The notes: generated from the sequence alone by a model not told the origin. 64,000 nucleotides of DNA from Atherinomorus stipes (GCA_023101725.1 JALJCO010009027.1:62001-126000), one strand, 5' to 3'; shown: positions 1 through 11,875, counted from the first letter of the stretch. Numbers and translations: made by a program.

Positions 1-111
1 CAGTGAAATAAGTTGAAATTGACAAAAGTAAAAATAAATGAAAATTTTAGAAATATCATGACAATGATTTTGTATTATGGTTTGACATAAATGTTAAAAA
101 GAAGGAAGCAA

Positions 112-290
112 AAAATAAAAAAACAAGTAAACAAGCATGATGGGGCTCTTAAGCTAAAATTTTGTTGAGCAACACTGTGAAGCAATCACTGCAATCAGGT
201 GTTTTCTGTAATGTTCAAAAAGACGTCTACATCCGTTGACAGGTATTTTGACCCACTCTTAATGTACAAGGTGCTTTAATTTTTCTGGAG
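112..290 (-). repeat. Dispersed repeat, copy 1 of a pair
   Basis: This stretch matches the reverse complement of 52258-52430. Shared landmarks are AACAAGCATGATGGGG, CTAAAATTTTGTTGA and the GACAGGTATTTTG block, in the same order with small indels. It contains no coding frame. Two diverged copies 52 kb apart indicate an old interspersed element. The family is not identified. Confidence 0.6.
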
Positions 291-1869
291 CAGTATATAT
301 TTTTTTTTATTGTTGCTTTACACAAACAATTCAAAATCAATATTTTATTTTACTAAATTATAATTTAGTAAATTTATATTTATTATTACTTTTTTCAGTT
401 TTTAGTTATTTGAATTACTATTGTGAATTTAGCCTTTTCTTTAATGGGAGGGTATATAAACTTTCAAGCACAACTGTATATTAGTTAGTTATATCTGTGG
501 AATGGATATTTGATACTCAGTTTTAAAGCCAATATCGGCCACTGCTAATATTGGGCCAATGATTTTGTTTTTTTCACTACATTGTTTCATAGAATTGAGG
601 AAGATTGACTTCCTCTTATAGTTTGTGCACTTCTCTTTCTATCATACTGTACCTGCAGTCTTTAGAAAATTAGACCACCAGCAGTGCATCAGATATCCTG
701 TAAGCTGTTGAAGTGTAAAAGCTCTGAACATACCTCTCTGTATGTGATGATGCCTGATGATGTCTGGATAACTGTGATCATTCCAGACGACCATTTTGGC
801 AACTTTGCAAGCCCGTATAATTCTCTGGCAAACATTTTCAGCTATTGGGCAGGATCTTTTCTCAGCAGCTGCACACAAAAGAAATGCAATTTTTGGAGTA
901 TGAATATCATACCTGCTGTTTGAAATGATTTCCTCATGCCGAATGAATGCCATCTTTTGTGATTGCGAACCCTACCTCCCTTGCCTTACTCGCTTCACCC
1001 TCTCACTGAGAGCGAGAGCGGCTTTTTTTTTATGAGTTATCCCTGTTACTGATTCTGGATCTGTAATTGTAAGCAGCGCAGCAGGAAGTGAAGCAAGTCT
1101 CGGTTATTGACCGGCTTCGGTCTCACACTGAGTAAAACACAGGGGTGGAGGTGCTGCCGCTGAGAACATGTCAATTTTGCTCTTTAGAAAAGGGGCCCCG
1201 CTTGAAGACTGAAAGCAAATCAACATGAGTATCGACCCAGACAAGCCAGCCCTTTAAATTGCACTCAAAAAGATGAAGAAAACAACAAAAACCATCACTG
1301 GGCTGTTATTGACGATCAACACTTTGGCTAGCAGGCTTTACATCCAAACGAGGGAAATATTGAAAAGACTCGGAGAGAAATAAAAAAGCTTGACAGACCA
1401 TTCAGAGTGCGCACTTGTGACAGCGTTTCAGTTCAAAGACGAATGCGAAACTAAGTGTTCTTGATTATTGAGGCGAGCAACAAAGTCTATAAAAACCCTC
1501 AGTGCTGCTTTTGTTCAATACCTGCACAGATGAAGGCATGCTGAGAACATACCACTCTTTACACAGAGGAAGTGACATCATAAACTCAACAACTGACACA
1601 GCTATGCAAAGCGTGCAGACTGGTGTTGCTGCCAAACCAGTCCAACTTTCTGGTTTGACAAGCTTGTGCCTCATTCATGCTGAAACACACCACAGTTTGT
1701 GTCTGTGTTTCATGTCTGCCCATTTTCTGATTTCACATGATACAGTTTAAAGAAATACTTTAAAATACTTGGATGAAAATGCTTTTTATTTTCTTTATTT
1801 TCATTTGTGTGGAATAAATGTGGAATAGCATGGAGCAATCACACAAGCAGTGCGGACATGGGCGAAATA
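291..1869. other. 5' flank without recognisable gene
   Basis: AT-rich sequence with no splice-bounded coding signal. Around 505-560 there is a short decayed fragment resembling the right arm of the composite hAT-like repeat (GATACTCAGTTTTAAAGCC). The remainder is unassigned. Open frames here are short and overlap on both strands, as expected by chance. Confidence 0.5.
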
Positions 1870-1928
1870 TACTCACCAGCTACTTTATTAGGTTCCTTTT
1901 TCACAGACATATCTAATCAGCCAATCAC

Positions 1929-2470
1929 ATGGCAGCAACTTCACACATCTGGTCATGTAGACATGGTGAAAATGACTTGCTGAAGTTAAAACTGAGCATC
2001 AGAATAAGGAAGAAAGGAGATTTAAGTGACTTTAAATGGGGCATGGTTGTTGGTCTAAGTATTGCAGAAACTGCTGATCTACTGGGATTTTCACACACAA
2101 CCGTCTCTAGGGTTCACTGAGAATGGTCTAAAGAGGAGAAAAAATCCAGTAAGCAGCAGTTGTCTGAACCAGAATGTTTTATTGATGCCTGAAGCGAATG
2201 GTTAGACTGGTTGGAGATGATGGAAAGGCAACAGGAAGTCAAATATTCACTGGTTTCAACCAAAGTACATGCAAAATTACATCTGTGAACACGTCCGACC
2301 TTGAAGGCGATGGGCTACAGCAGCAGAAGAGGGGGGGGGGTCCCCACATCCAGGTGTGACAAAGCAGCCTGAACAGTTCAGGCTGCTGATAGTGTAATGG
2401 TGTGGGGGATATTTTCTTGTCACACTTTGGGCGTCTTACTAATGTGATTGTGTGGGGTCCTGTCACTATG
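1929..2470 (+). pseudogene. Tc1-like transposase, N-terminal relic
   Basis: The readable frame 1929-2120 encodes GDLSDFKWGMVVGLSIAE followed by TADLLGFSHTTVSRVH, the DNA-binding helix-turn-helix region typical of Tc1-like transposases. A stop follows at about 2118. Further decayed coding continues to the stretch ending GVGDIFLSHF-like near 2400-2440. It lacks an intact catalytic DDE core. The real protein would be about 340 residues, and this is a broken fragment. Confidence 0.75.
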
Positions 2471-2494
2471 CTTCTGATTAATCATGCACCCTAG

Positions 2495-2585
2495 CTACTT
2501 GGCCACAGGGATATCCCTTTGGCTGACTGGTAAGCACGCATGACTCTCACCCAGGAGTTGTGGGACCTTGGCCCTCATTGCATAC
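2495..2585 (+). repeat. tRNA-like repeat, inverted partner of 3265-3352
   Basis: The segment contains GGCTGACTGGTAAGCACGC, which resembles a tRNA D-arm/A box, followed by an ACTCTCACC block and a degenerate B-box-like part. The same sequence recurs in reverse orientation at 3265-3352, and a partial third copy is near 3525-3625. I interpret it as a tRNA-derived SINE head carried in the material that broke the Tc1-like element. It is too decayed to be a tRNA gene. Confidence 0.45.
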
Positions 2586-2879
2586 CTTACCACATTCTGG
2601 TGTTGTCGGCAGGGTGCATGCGCAATACTGGTGAACGGCATGGTTTAACCACCACAGCCTACCTGAATACTGTTGCTGACCATGTCCATCCCTTTATGAC
2701 CACAGTGTAGCATCTTCTGATGGCTACTTCCAGCAGGATGATGCGCCATGTCACAAAGCTCATCTCCAACTGCTTTCTTGAACATGATGAGTTCACTGTA
2801 CTCCACTATCAGTCCAGTACAGCAGTGGTTTCCAACCAGATGTCTTTGAGGACTCCCTTCATGCAATTACCAAAAAGCC

Positions 2880-4179
2880 TTGGACCCCAGGAAGAATCAA
2901 GGTTACAAGGATACATGTGAACTTGTCAGGATGTGACGGAGTGGAGGACCCAAATGCAGGAATGAGGCAGGCTGGTGCAGGAGTGAGCCAAGGTTTATTT
3001 CTCAAATCAAAGGTAAAGGGTAGCACATGGACAAGGAGAACTAACCCGGGAAGGAGAGATGACAATCCGGCCAAGGATAACAGAAAACTAGGAGTATATA
3101 TGCAGGGGGACTGATAATGAAATGAGAAACAGTTGGGACAAATTACCAATAAAAAACCATGTGGAGGGAACAGGAAGTACGTCTGAGACCAAATACTGGA
3201 GGGGAAATCTACAAAATAAAACAGAAAACAAGGGGAAACTATGGCAAGATGTGGAAAGGAACGCTATGAGGGCCTGGGCGGGATTTGATCCCCAGAGTCC
3301 CAGGTGAGAGTCATGCATGTTTACCAGTCAGCCAAAGGGATATCACTGTGGCCAAACAGCCAGGGTGCATGATCAGTGGGAGGCATAGTGACAGGACCCC
3401 CTCTTTCCACAAGCACTTTCTCTGCGCAGTCTGCCACTAATTACAAATGCATGGACTGTTTACCAGTACCGCACATTGATCCTGCCGACAACGCCAAGGT
3501 TTAACAAGGTATGCAACTAGGGCCCGGGTGGGATTCAAACCCCAGACTCCCAGGTGAGAGTCATGCGAACCAAGTAGTCAGGGTGCATGATCAACTGGAG
3601 GCATAGTAACAGGACCCCACACTATCACAATAACTAAGACGCAGAAACCAAAACCCACAGGCCATGACACAACTACTCCACTACTGTTGTCCCAGCAGCT
3701 CACAACCCCCACTAAACCATACATGGACCAAAACTGATTGGACAAGGTCTAGCTTAATAAGTAGCTTTTATTTTTTAAGGATATGTTCTTTGAAATATGT
3801 TTTTTAGCAGATTTTGATGACCTTCATTTATTACCTCGGCCAAGGAAGTAATGTAACTGTCAGCATTTGTGTGTCTGTCTGTTAGTTAGCAAAATAACAC
3901 ACAAAGTTATCAATAGATTTGGATTAAATTATTCAGGAAATGTTGCTAATGGCAAAAGAAAGAACTGATTAAACTTTGATGTTGATCCAGATCACCGAAT
4001 TTTTTTAAAGGACTCTATCATTGTAAATATGGCTATATGGGGGGACTGAGCTGCTGGATGGTTCCAGTTCTGGTTCTAGTTCGCCTGCTTCACACAAGCA
4101 AAATGTACAGATGATAAAAACCTCAACCCTTAGGCATGGACCTCATTTGAACAATCACCAAGAATCTGTATAGTCAAAA
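2880..4179. mobile_element. Inserted repeat-derived segment inside the Tc1-like relic
   Basis: This block separates two collinear parts of the Tc1-like transposase, so it arrived after that element. It contains a GACGGAGTGGAGGACCCAAA start resembling a common fish repeat, two tRNA-like segments (3265-3352, 3525-3625) that share a downstream AGGGTGCATGATCA block, and a separate dispersed repeat at 3833-4006. No coding frame was recognised. Confidence 0.5.
3833..4006 (+). repeat. Dispersed repeat (CTCGGCCAAGGAAGT type)
   Basis: The order CTCGGCCAAGGAAGTAATG, GTCTGTCTGTTAG, AAGTTATCAATAGATTTGGAT, GGAAATGTTGCTAATGGCA and GATCCAGATCACC matches a repeat common in fish and other vertebrate genomes, as I remember it. 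Its transposon class is not certain to me. Confidence 0.5.
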
Positions 4180-4455
4180 CCTTGTGGACCCCCTGTGGTC
4201 TTTGAAGACCACTGTAGTACTGTAGCTCATATTTGGGATGCAGAGGAACAGGAGATTCTCATCGTGGGCGTGCAGCCAACAAATCTGCAGCAACTGTGCA
4301 ACACTATTATGTAAAAATGGAGAGAGATCTCTGAGGAATGTTTCCAACACCTCGTCGAATTTATGCCATGAAGAACTAAGGCAGCTTTGAAGGTAAAAGA
4401 GGGGGTCCAGACCTGGTACTAGGAAGGTGGGCCTGATAAAATAGCTGGTGATTTT

Positions 4456-6405
4456 ATGCAAAAGTCATCAGAAAACCAAAATGCAGACTGATTACATCCC
4501 CACTTATACAAAACATTAAAACTGAATGAGGGTGTACTTTATTTCCACTTTGCAAAGTTTGGATGATGACAGCGATGAAAGCTGGAAGCTTTCGTTCAGT
4601 TCAACTCTCCCTTGAGTTCTGGAGGAGATGCAGCCAAGCTCAGATGTGAGCATTTCTGGATCAGGAGGGAAAACAACAAAACATAAAAAAAAGTCTTTGT
4701 ATTTTTAGCTTCATGAAATAAGAAAAGCAGCAGAGCATTAAGATTTAAAGGAAGATGCATTTTTAATGTGTTTGCCACAGCAATTCTTTTTCCTTCCGAA
4801 ATCAATTAAATATGTACACACTGTCCGGTTTGCAAATGAGTGCACATCTGAGTCGGAGAAATGGTCATTGAATGATTTTTTGCTACTTTTAAGTGTTTTA
4901 TAATTACAGAAAAATATATAATTGCCCCCACTTGAAGATGATGAGTGTAAGAACAAGGTGTCATGAAATATGCAGGTTATTTTAACCCTTTATTATGAAA
5001 AATGAAACACTCCTTTTGTGGATCAATGTACAAATAAGGGTTTAAAAAACAGGATTGGGAAGGATTTTTTCTTGCATAAAAACTTTTCATCTCTTTCTTT
5101 CTTTTTTTTTCAGCTTTGAACAAAGCTGTATGAAAACACACATTTTCAGCTGCTGATTAAATATGACTGCAGTCAGCAGTGGAGCATGTGTGCTTCCAAG
5201 TGTTGGCAACAGTTCAGAAACACTGAGTGATGAGTCAGCAGCTGAGGGAACATAACCAGCATCATGCTCTCTCGGGGGCTTTGAAAACAGTGCTAAACCA
5301 GGTCTGTATGATAATTATGTTCTGTCATGAAAATCAGAGCCCAGGGATCATGGACATGGATGCAAGCATTGTAGGATTTACTAATTAAAGATCGCCTCTT
5401 TCTTTCTCTTTCCCCCGTTTTCTTTCTGTTGTTTTGCTCCAGTTATATTGCCGACCTTCACCTTGTTTACCGAGGATGAAAGGAATGGGATGAAACAAGA
5501 GGCGAAAAGAGAGTGCCACCCCCCACCACCACCACCACCATTGTTCCATCCTGCACATTTCCAGTGAATTACAGTGGCGGTGGAAATAATTGCTTGTCCC
5601 AACTATCCATCTGCCAGGGTGGCGCTCTGATTTGATGGAGAGAAAATCCCAGAGAGCAAAGCCAAACAATGTGAGAAAATAAGGTGCAAAAGCGTGTCCA
5701 TGGCTGTTAATATCCATAAAAGCACTTTTACAAACCACCTAATGGCATAAAATGACAGAGAATGATGCCGAGGTAATTAGTAATTGTGATGAGTGTGAAG
5801 AGAAGTGAGCTGGCTGGGGGATTAAAGTATGGGGGGAGTTGAACTGATATATTCAAAACAATGTAGACAGCTTTACTTTCTAGTTTGTTCCGTACTATAA
5901 AGACAAATTATGAATTAAGACCCACCAAAATATGTTTTTTTAGTAAATGTAAATAAATTGGTACCCCAATAGCAGAATTTCTGTTTCAGAGATCACATAC
6001 AGTAACTATGGAAGAGTATAAGGGCTACTGAAGGGGGGAAAATAGAATTTTCAGGGAAAAAAGTTTGTATTCTGATTGTAATCTCAGAACTACGACATTT
6101 CCTGCCTAAGACACAAAGATATTTTTAGGTTGTTCTTTTTTTCTTCTCATATATATATATTAATGTTCTCATTAATGTTTTAGTGAGAGCTGGAGGAGCT
6201 ACATGTATATGGAGCAACACAAATGGTGTAAACACTTTCTTATCTTATTGTATCTTATTTTTATTGCTGGGTATCTAGTATGTGCAGCACTTTGGAGACA
6301 TGTCCTGACTTAAACATGTTTTATAAAGTGGATTGGATTCTGACTGTAATCTCAGAATTTTGTGGAAAAAAAGAGACAAAAGAAGAAAAGAAAAAAAGGT
6401 CACAG
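4456..6405. other. Non-coding stretch, no gene seen
   Basis: Largely single-copy-looking, moderately AT-rich sequence. It includes a short (CCA)n tract at about 5519-5541. Opposite-strand frames across that tract read as poly-Gly/Trp and are artefacts. The more balanced composition of 5160-5760 makes it a possible conserved non-coding block, but that cannot be judged from one genome. Confidence 0.4.
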
Positions 6406-6445
6406 TTCAGGGATTTAAGTCAGAATACTGACTTAAATCCCTGAA
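6406..6445. repeat. Perfect 18-bp inverted repeat with 4-nt loop
   Basis: The arms at 6406-6423 and 6428-6445 (TTCAGGGATTTAAGTCAG and its exact complement) are separated by AATA. No T-run typical of a factor-independent terminator would be meaningful in a eukaryote. It is probably a remnant centre of a foldback repeat, since neighbouring text also repeats (GTAATCTCAGAA at about 6080 and 6345). Confidence 0.75.
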
Positions 6446-6897
6446 AAAAATCTATCTTTTCTATTTGCTTTGTCTTCAGTGGCCTTGCTGCTCCATCAGT
6501 AACTGTTAACAGCATCACATTTTTGATCAGCGATTGCTTTAAGACCACCCACCTGTTAAGGTGTGGACTTCTTTGGATCTATGAAGTTATCAGGTGTCTC
6601 ACACCTGTCCACTGTTAGCATTTTCTTTAACGAAGCCCTAATGGACCTGGACTCACTGCAGTAGGAAAGAAAAGTGACAGGACACCTCAATAGTTGCTCA
6701 ATTACCTTGTACAGTTTTTCCCCTTGTGTTTACAAAACAAGACTCAAAGTGTATTTTGGAGAAACATTCATGTTTATGAATGAATTTGTTGCTCAGTGTG
6801 ATTAATTAACGTGATTAAGCTTGTGTGCATGAAATCATAGTGCTATCCTTTGTGAAACAGAAGAGACAAACAAAAACCAACCCCCAAAAAGCAACCA

Positions 6898-6928
<31 letters not shown>

Positions 6929-7315
6929 ACAGGGGATAATTGAAATTTTTACATTTCTCCTCAGTTTTATTGCATTTTACTCAGGCATCGTAATAGACAC
7001 ATTTTGGAAAATGAAGGTACATTTTCTGAGGTCTACAGATGTCAATTGTTGTGTAATAATATTTTATTGACTGTGTGTATCTCTTTTAAGGTAGTTTTTC
7101 CCCCAAATTATGGCCAGAGCATTAGGGAATTTCAAATTTTGATAGATTTTCTGACTAGTGCTAATTCAGGACCCCTGTTCTCCTCTGAGCTCTCTCCAGC
7201 CCATAAAAAGTCTGCCAAATGTTGTGACTCTTTTCTCATTTCTTGCTGTGTTCCTTTATTTCTCTCTTCTTCTGCTTCCTAAGACAATGTCCTTGAATTT
7301 CTTTCCTAAATCACA
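6446..7315. other. Upstream non-coding stretch
   Basis: No gene or recognisable transposon end was found. It contains a short (AATA)n/(AAT)n run at about 6900-6928. Confidence 0.4.
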
Positions 7316-7640
7316 GTGCTCCTAATTATGTCTTTAATTCTCATAATTGACTTTGAATCTTATAATAATGACTTTTTATTTCATAATTATGACTGAATCG
7401 CATAGTTAAGACTTTGAATCCCATAATTATTACTTTTTTAATCAAGTAATGACTTCTCATTTCATAATTATGACTTTGAATCTCATAATGACTTTTGATA
7501 TCATAATTATGACTTTATAAAATCTCGTAATTATGACCGAATCTTATGATTATAACTTTTATCTCATAATTAGGACGTTTTTATCTCATAATTATGACTT
7601 TGAATCTCGTAATTGCGACTTGAAATGTCATAATTGTGAT
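7316..7640. repeat. Imperfect AT-rich tandem array
   Basis: A unit of about 20-26 bp built on CATAATTATGACTTTGAATC is repeated with many substitutions and spacing changes. The AATTATGA core recurs throughout. It lies about 0.7-1 kb upstream of the first coding exon and has no coding potential. Confidence 0.75.
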
Positions 7641-7959
7641 AGATAAGTTTTTTTTTTTTATTTCGAGTGGTGTAAACGGGCTTTTATTGGTTTTTGTTTT
7701 ACGAAATACAAGATTTCAATCAATATACTAATAAATGACGACAAAATTGGACAATACAGAAAAGAAAGTATATAAAAAAAAAGAATAATGGAAAGCCTTA
7801 TCTATTTAGTTCAGGACTACATTCATTACAGGTACACATTAATAAAGCAGCTGCAGTAAAGAAGTAATTAAAATCAGATTGTTTGGGAGGATATCATTTC
7901 TTTTCCTGCAGCGTCAGAGTCGCTGTGATTTCTTCCGGGTTCCTGTCTCACTTTGTTTT

Positions 7960-7982
7960 GGGGGGGGGGGGGGGGGGGGGGG
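7960..7982 (+). repeat. Poly-G run, 23 bp
   Basis: An uninterrupted run of 23 G. The length should be treated cautiously because homopolymers are error-prone. It could form a G-quadruplex near the putative promoter. Confidence 0.9.
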
Positions 7983-8076
7983 AAAGAAGGGAGGGGGTTT
8001 GGGTGTAACAGCAGCCAGCTCTGCATGACAGAAACTCACATTCTTTAGCAATAAATGGCGCTTTCCTCACACTTTT

Positions 8077-8084
8077 ATGGCGGC
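8077..8084 (+). promoter_or_regulatory. YY1-like site (ATGGCGGC)
   Basis: The octamer ATGGCGGC matches the core of the YY1 consensus that often lies just downstream of vertebrate transcription starts. It is 238 bp upstream of the coding ATG. A second weaker ATGGCG is at about 8055. Function is inferred from the match alone. Confidence 0.3.
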
Positions 8085-8321
8085 TTGGATTAAAATATGA
8101 TGTTTTCTGGGGTTTTATGTGCCAGTTTAACTGGTTAACGTCGTTAGAAGTCGATTTACGGTGGTTTCATCCCGACCTGAGACACCTGTTGCGCCAGTTT
8201 CGACACACAGGTGCACTCGTTACAAACAGGGAGAGCTACGCGCTGCAGACTTTTCAAACTTGGATTAACTTCTTGGCTTATTTTCTTTAAAAAAAAAAAA
8301 ACACCTGGAGTTGTAACTAGT

Positions 8322-8438
8322 ATGAAAGTTACAGTAACTTTCGGGGAAACTGCTGTGGTGGTTCCCTGCAAAGCTGGATGGACTGTTCGGGATTTAACCG
8401 AGCAAGCCATGCGGAGGTACCGCAGGATCCTGGAGCAG
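8322..8438 (+). CDS. pard3b: PARD3B-like polarity protein, coding exon 1
   Basis: The exon encodes residues 1-39, beginning MKVTVTFGETAVVVPCKAG, the conserved start of the Par-3 N-terminal self-association domain (CR1/NTD, a PB1-like fold that forms head-to-tail filaments). The family acts as a cortical scaffold at cell junctions; PARD3B is the paralogue of PARD3 and its exact partners differ. The ATG has A at -3, and the preceding in-frame codons lack conservation, so this start is preferred. The exon ends CAG|GTAAAC, phase 0. MKVTVTFG together with the later KIHHLEY favours PARD3B over PARD3. Teleosts carry duplicated pard3b genes, and which copy this is cannot be decided here. Confidence 0.9.
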
Positions 8439-9181
8439 GTAAACACGCTGAAATACATACATTATTAATACTTAATTTCCTTCCCTAATACTCCATGTAT
8501 CGCCTTTGTTGTGTGCACACATTACATGCTGTTTCATTCCGCTCATTCTTTACATTTTGTAACGAGCAGCTACCATACCTGGGCAGGGTTGTGGGTCACG
8601 TGACCTGTCTACTTTAGTTATAACCGGTTGTAACAAAGTTGCCTGCAGCTGCTAGTTTAACCAGGAAACTTTGAGATTTGTTTAACAAAAACGTAGAGGA
8701 ATTTTGTTTATCAGACAGGTTTGGGTGTCGTGAAAAAGATACTTTAATACCACATTCCTGTCTTAGTCATTTTATAGAAGTAAATATGAAAATAAAATAA
8801 AATATTTAAAAAGTGTAGACATTACAGCAATGCATATTTCCTACTTGTGATGAGCTGGAAATATGGAATATTTATTGCATTTAATGGGTTTAATTGGTAA
8901 TTCAATTTTAAAAAAGAAATGTTAAAAAGGAAATTTGAGAGCATATGTTTTACAGTTGTCAAAATACAAGTTGCGGCCCAGAGCCGGCTTGGTTCTGGGC
9001 CAAGTTTTGACCAGAGTCAGCCCATTATCATTTCATACTTTAGCCTGAATATGGAAATCTGGCCATAACTAATACCTTAAAAATAATAAATATTCTTCCT
9101 AATATTTTAAACAAACTTTAACAGTGAAATGCCAACAAAAACAACAATCCCACAAAAATTAACTGGGTGGGCTCTTTAAAA
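8439..9181. other. Intron 1 segment, no repeat recognised
   Basis: AT-rich intronic sequence just after exon 1, including a poor-complexity stretch at about 8770-8960. No gene signal was seen. Confidence 0.4.
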
Positions 9182-9816
9182 TAGGGATGCACGATATTGG
9201 GATTTTGGCCGATATCTGATATGCTGATATTTTAAAACTCATGTAGACGATGATTGATACTGATATTAAAGCTGAAAAAAATAAGCAGTCATTGCAAACA
9301 GCAGATTTGTTTTCCGTTTCCGACACTTTGATAAATAGAGGTAGGAAAGATATCGATACACTGAAATATCGCAATATTTTCATATGCCGATATCAAATCG
9401 ATATTGAAAAACGTGATATAGATCTATTTTAACTTACAAAATCTCGCGAGAGTTCATCGTTCTTTTACAAAATCTCACAATATATCTCACGAGATTTTGT
9501 AACAGAGCAATGAAATTTTACGAGATTTCATAAGTAAAATAGACTGATACTGCGTTTTTAAATTTCAGTATGATATCAGCATGTGAAAATATTGTGATAT
9601 GCCAGTGGATCGATATTTTTTCCCACTCCTAGTCTGTAGAAGTTTTAAAGTCTGTGAAAAAAGAAGCTTTTGAAGAATTTTTTATTTTTTTTTTTTAGAC
9701 TTCAGAAACAGCGGGCTGATCGGTTAAATATCGGTTGGGTGGCTGATGTCGATACTCAGTTTTAAAGGCGATATAGTGCCGATACGATAGAGGGCCGATT
9801 ATATCGTGTATCCCTA
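9182..9816 (+). mobile_element. Composite hAT-like foldback element, copy 1
   Basis: Terminal inverted repeats TAGGGATGCACGATAT at the left and its diverged complement (ending CATCCCTA-like) at the right. The flanking 8-bp duplication is CTTTAAAA/CTTTAAAG (7 of 8). The inner foldback spans about 9336-9631 and includes a perfect TCTCGCGAGA at 9442-9451. It has no transposase, so it is non-autonomous. Eight-bp duplications and TAGGG-type ends point to the hAT superfamily. Confidence 0.9.
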
Positions 9817-11875
9817 CTTTAAAGACACATTTTTTGCCAATTCTACCCTATTTTTCAGTTTTTAATACCTTTTTTGAGATCAGGCAGGTGATATTGGAAA
9901 AAAAAACATCAGTGTTCAACAAGAACACTGATTTTATATGAAAATATTTTAGAGCTGATTTGAAATTTCATGGACTTTATTTGCCGTTACATGATTTCTT
10001 CACCAGATTTCAGTAAATTACGTTTGATAGTTCTTCCTGTAGTGGCAACCACAATAAGAAGACACCATTTCCCCTTTCTACAAACCATAGATCATAAACT
10101 TTTCTTGACCTCAGAGCTACTTTCACTTGGTTTTCCCATAGAAGCTCATTTTTTTTCTCACCATTTCATTAAGAAAAACATCATAACCACTTTGTTTTCC
10201 TTGCAGTACTTCAATGAAGACTCTTTCAAAACTAAAATTTGAATAAATTTTAATTTATGTATATTTCAATCAGGTTTTACATGTTTATTTTCAGTATTAC
10301 CTTAAAAAAAATGTTAAGGTGTTTTCGCTATTGTTTATGGCACTTATATGAGTTTCTGGCAACAGGGAACATATCATAAGCTACTGTAACTGGGAGGCTT
10401 AAAGAGTGTTTGCCTGGTCAGTTTTCAACATTCCTGCAGCAGTATATTTTCAATTTTAAGAAGTCTTTGTAGGTTAAATCTTTCCCATGTTAAAAAACAG
10501 GCATGTGTGTGACAGTTTGGGAGTGGACTTGTGCTCTTTGACCTCTGTCTGTGCGATTTGGGTTCAGAAATGCTAAAGATTCTTTGTATTTGTGGTGTTA
10601 TTCTTGCAACAGGGTTTAGTTTGGGTGTAATGTAGGCACACACGCTGCTGTTAGCAAAATGATAAGACTGAATGAATAAATAAATAAGCAGAATGATTAT
10701 GATTAACCCGCAGCTTTTCGGTTTGGGTGCACGGGAGGAGAAACTGTCAGGTGCTCTTAAACCTTTACAACATTGTTTCACTTTAGGGTGAGTCATAATG
10801 CTCCCCACCCACTGATAGTTGGAAGGTTGTGAGGGCTTTTTCCATTAGAGCAGGATGAGCTGTCGTATGAGCAGTGTGGATATGTTTTCCTGTGATTTTT
10901 CTTTCTCTGGATGTCACCCCGACACTTTCCGAACATGTTCATGTGCACATAAATATACAAACCCTCAGCTTTCTGCTCCCTAATGCTGCAATCACTTGAA
11001 CATTAATCATTCTGCCACGCTGACCTTTTTATTAATCAGCAGCTCATGTGCATGCTGTCCTCGTGCGATAGCGTGATCGTGTGCGTCTCTGTGAGGATGT
11101 GAGCCTCGGCTGTCTACCTGGACAATATCTTCTCGTTTAAGCTCCGGTATCTCAGCGGGCAGGTGGAAGTTTACCGTTTGATGTGTTGAATGTGGCCGCA
11201 CTCGGGGAGGTGCGTGGTGGACAGAGGGCTTTGTCCTGTGAGTGATTGGGGATTAGGATTGGTGACAGGCCTCGGTCTTATCGGTTGGCTGGTCCCCCCT
11301 CAGCCTGCCCACACGCCCTCCCTCGGGGTGAGACAAGTGGCTGGCTTTTGGGGATGTGAGAAGCTGTGGCGGCATGGATGGAGAGGGCGAATTGGTTGCT
11401 GGATGGATTGCTTCCACATGCATACACGAGCTCTAAGCTGTCTAGACTGCACCTCACTGACAGCCACAGCCATTCCCTGTTGATTCTCGGCGTGACACGC
11501 TGCACTGCACAAGTTGCAGTCGGCTAAATGTGAGCGTGCGATGAGAATACACCCGGGCCTTGATTGCTTTTCACAAAGCATGTTAATTAGGAGCTGATGC
11601 TAGACACTGACTCAGCAGTGTGCAGCCGCCTCTTAATAGAGGCAGATCATCAGGAGGGGTGTCCAGCTCTAAAGCTGCCAGAGAGGGCCAACTTGATCTG
11701 ACCAGATGAGCTGGCCCCTCCTGCTAGCAGAATCCACTTAGCACCCATGTTAACTGAACATTTCTCCACTTGGCTACATGCTGACAGCACAAATCGAGAC
11801 AAAACCTGGGTTTAATTGCAGGGTTAACTGGTTTTTGCAGGGGTTTTTTCTGTGCATTGCAGTAATGGCATGTAG
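9817..11875. other. Intron 1 segment, no gene seen
   Basis: Mostly unassigned sequence. The part 10980-11720 has higher GC and more CpG than its surroundings and no visible repeat, so it is a candidate for conserved non-coding sequence. Short overlapping frames there lack splice or family support. Confidence 0.4.

Larger units (their letters stand above)
1870..4455 (+). mobile_element. Tc1-like transposon relic, split by later insertions
   Basis: The ends form an inverted repeat: CTCACCAGCTACTTTATTAGG at the left (from about 1872) and its diverged complement at about 4432-4449. Tc1-like transposase coding survives in three collinear blocks, near 1929-2470, 2650-2850 and 4180-4440, which correspond to the N-terminal, middle and C-terminal parts. 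About 1.3 kb of foreign repeat sequence lies between blocks two and three. Stops, frameshifts and the insertions make it non-functional. A second fragment of the same subfamily lies at 51865-52257. Confidence 0.8.
7890..8321 (+). promoter_or_regulatory. pard3b: Putative promoter/5' UTR region of the pard3b-like gene
   Basis: The region directly upstream of the first coding ATG has more CpG dinucleotides (8140-8245) than its surroundings. It also holds a 23-bp G run (7960-7982) and an ATGGCGGC core (8077-8084). No TATA box stands out. The transcription start is not determined, and a non-coding exon further upstream cannot be excluded. Position relative to exon 1 is the main argument. Confidence 0.4.

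Noticed and set aside
2495..2585. A tRNA gene
   Set aside because: Only an A-box-like segment and a degenerate B box; no closed cloverleaf and it is present in several diverged copies, so SINE-like.
7316..7640. CRISPR-like array
   Set aside because: Units are imperfect, AT-rich and contiguous without unique spacers, in a vertebrate genome.
8211..8321. In-frame extension of pard3b exon 1 upstream of the ATG
   Set aside because: The extension has no upstream ATG (it would start at GTG), encodes a Lys run from a poly-A stretch, and the Par-3 family begins at MKVTV, exactly at 8322.
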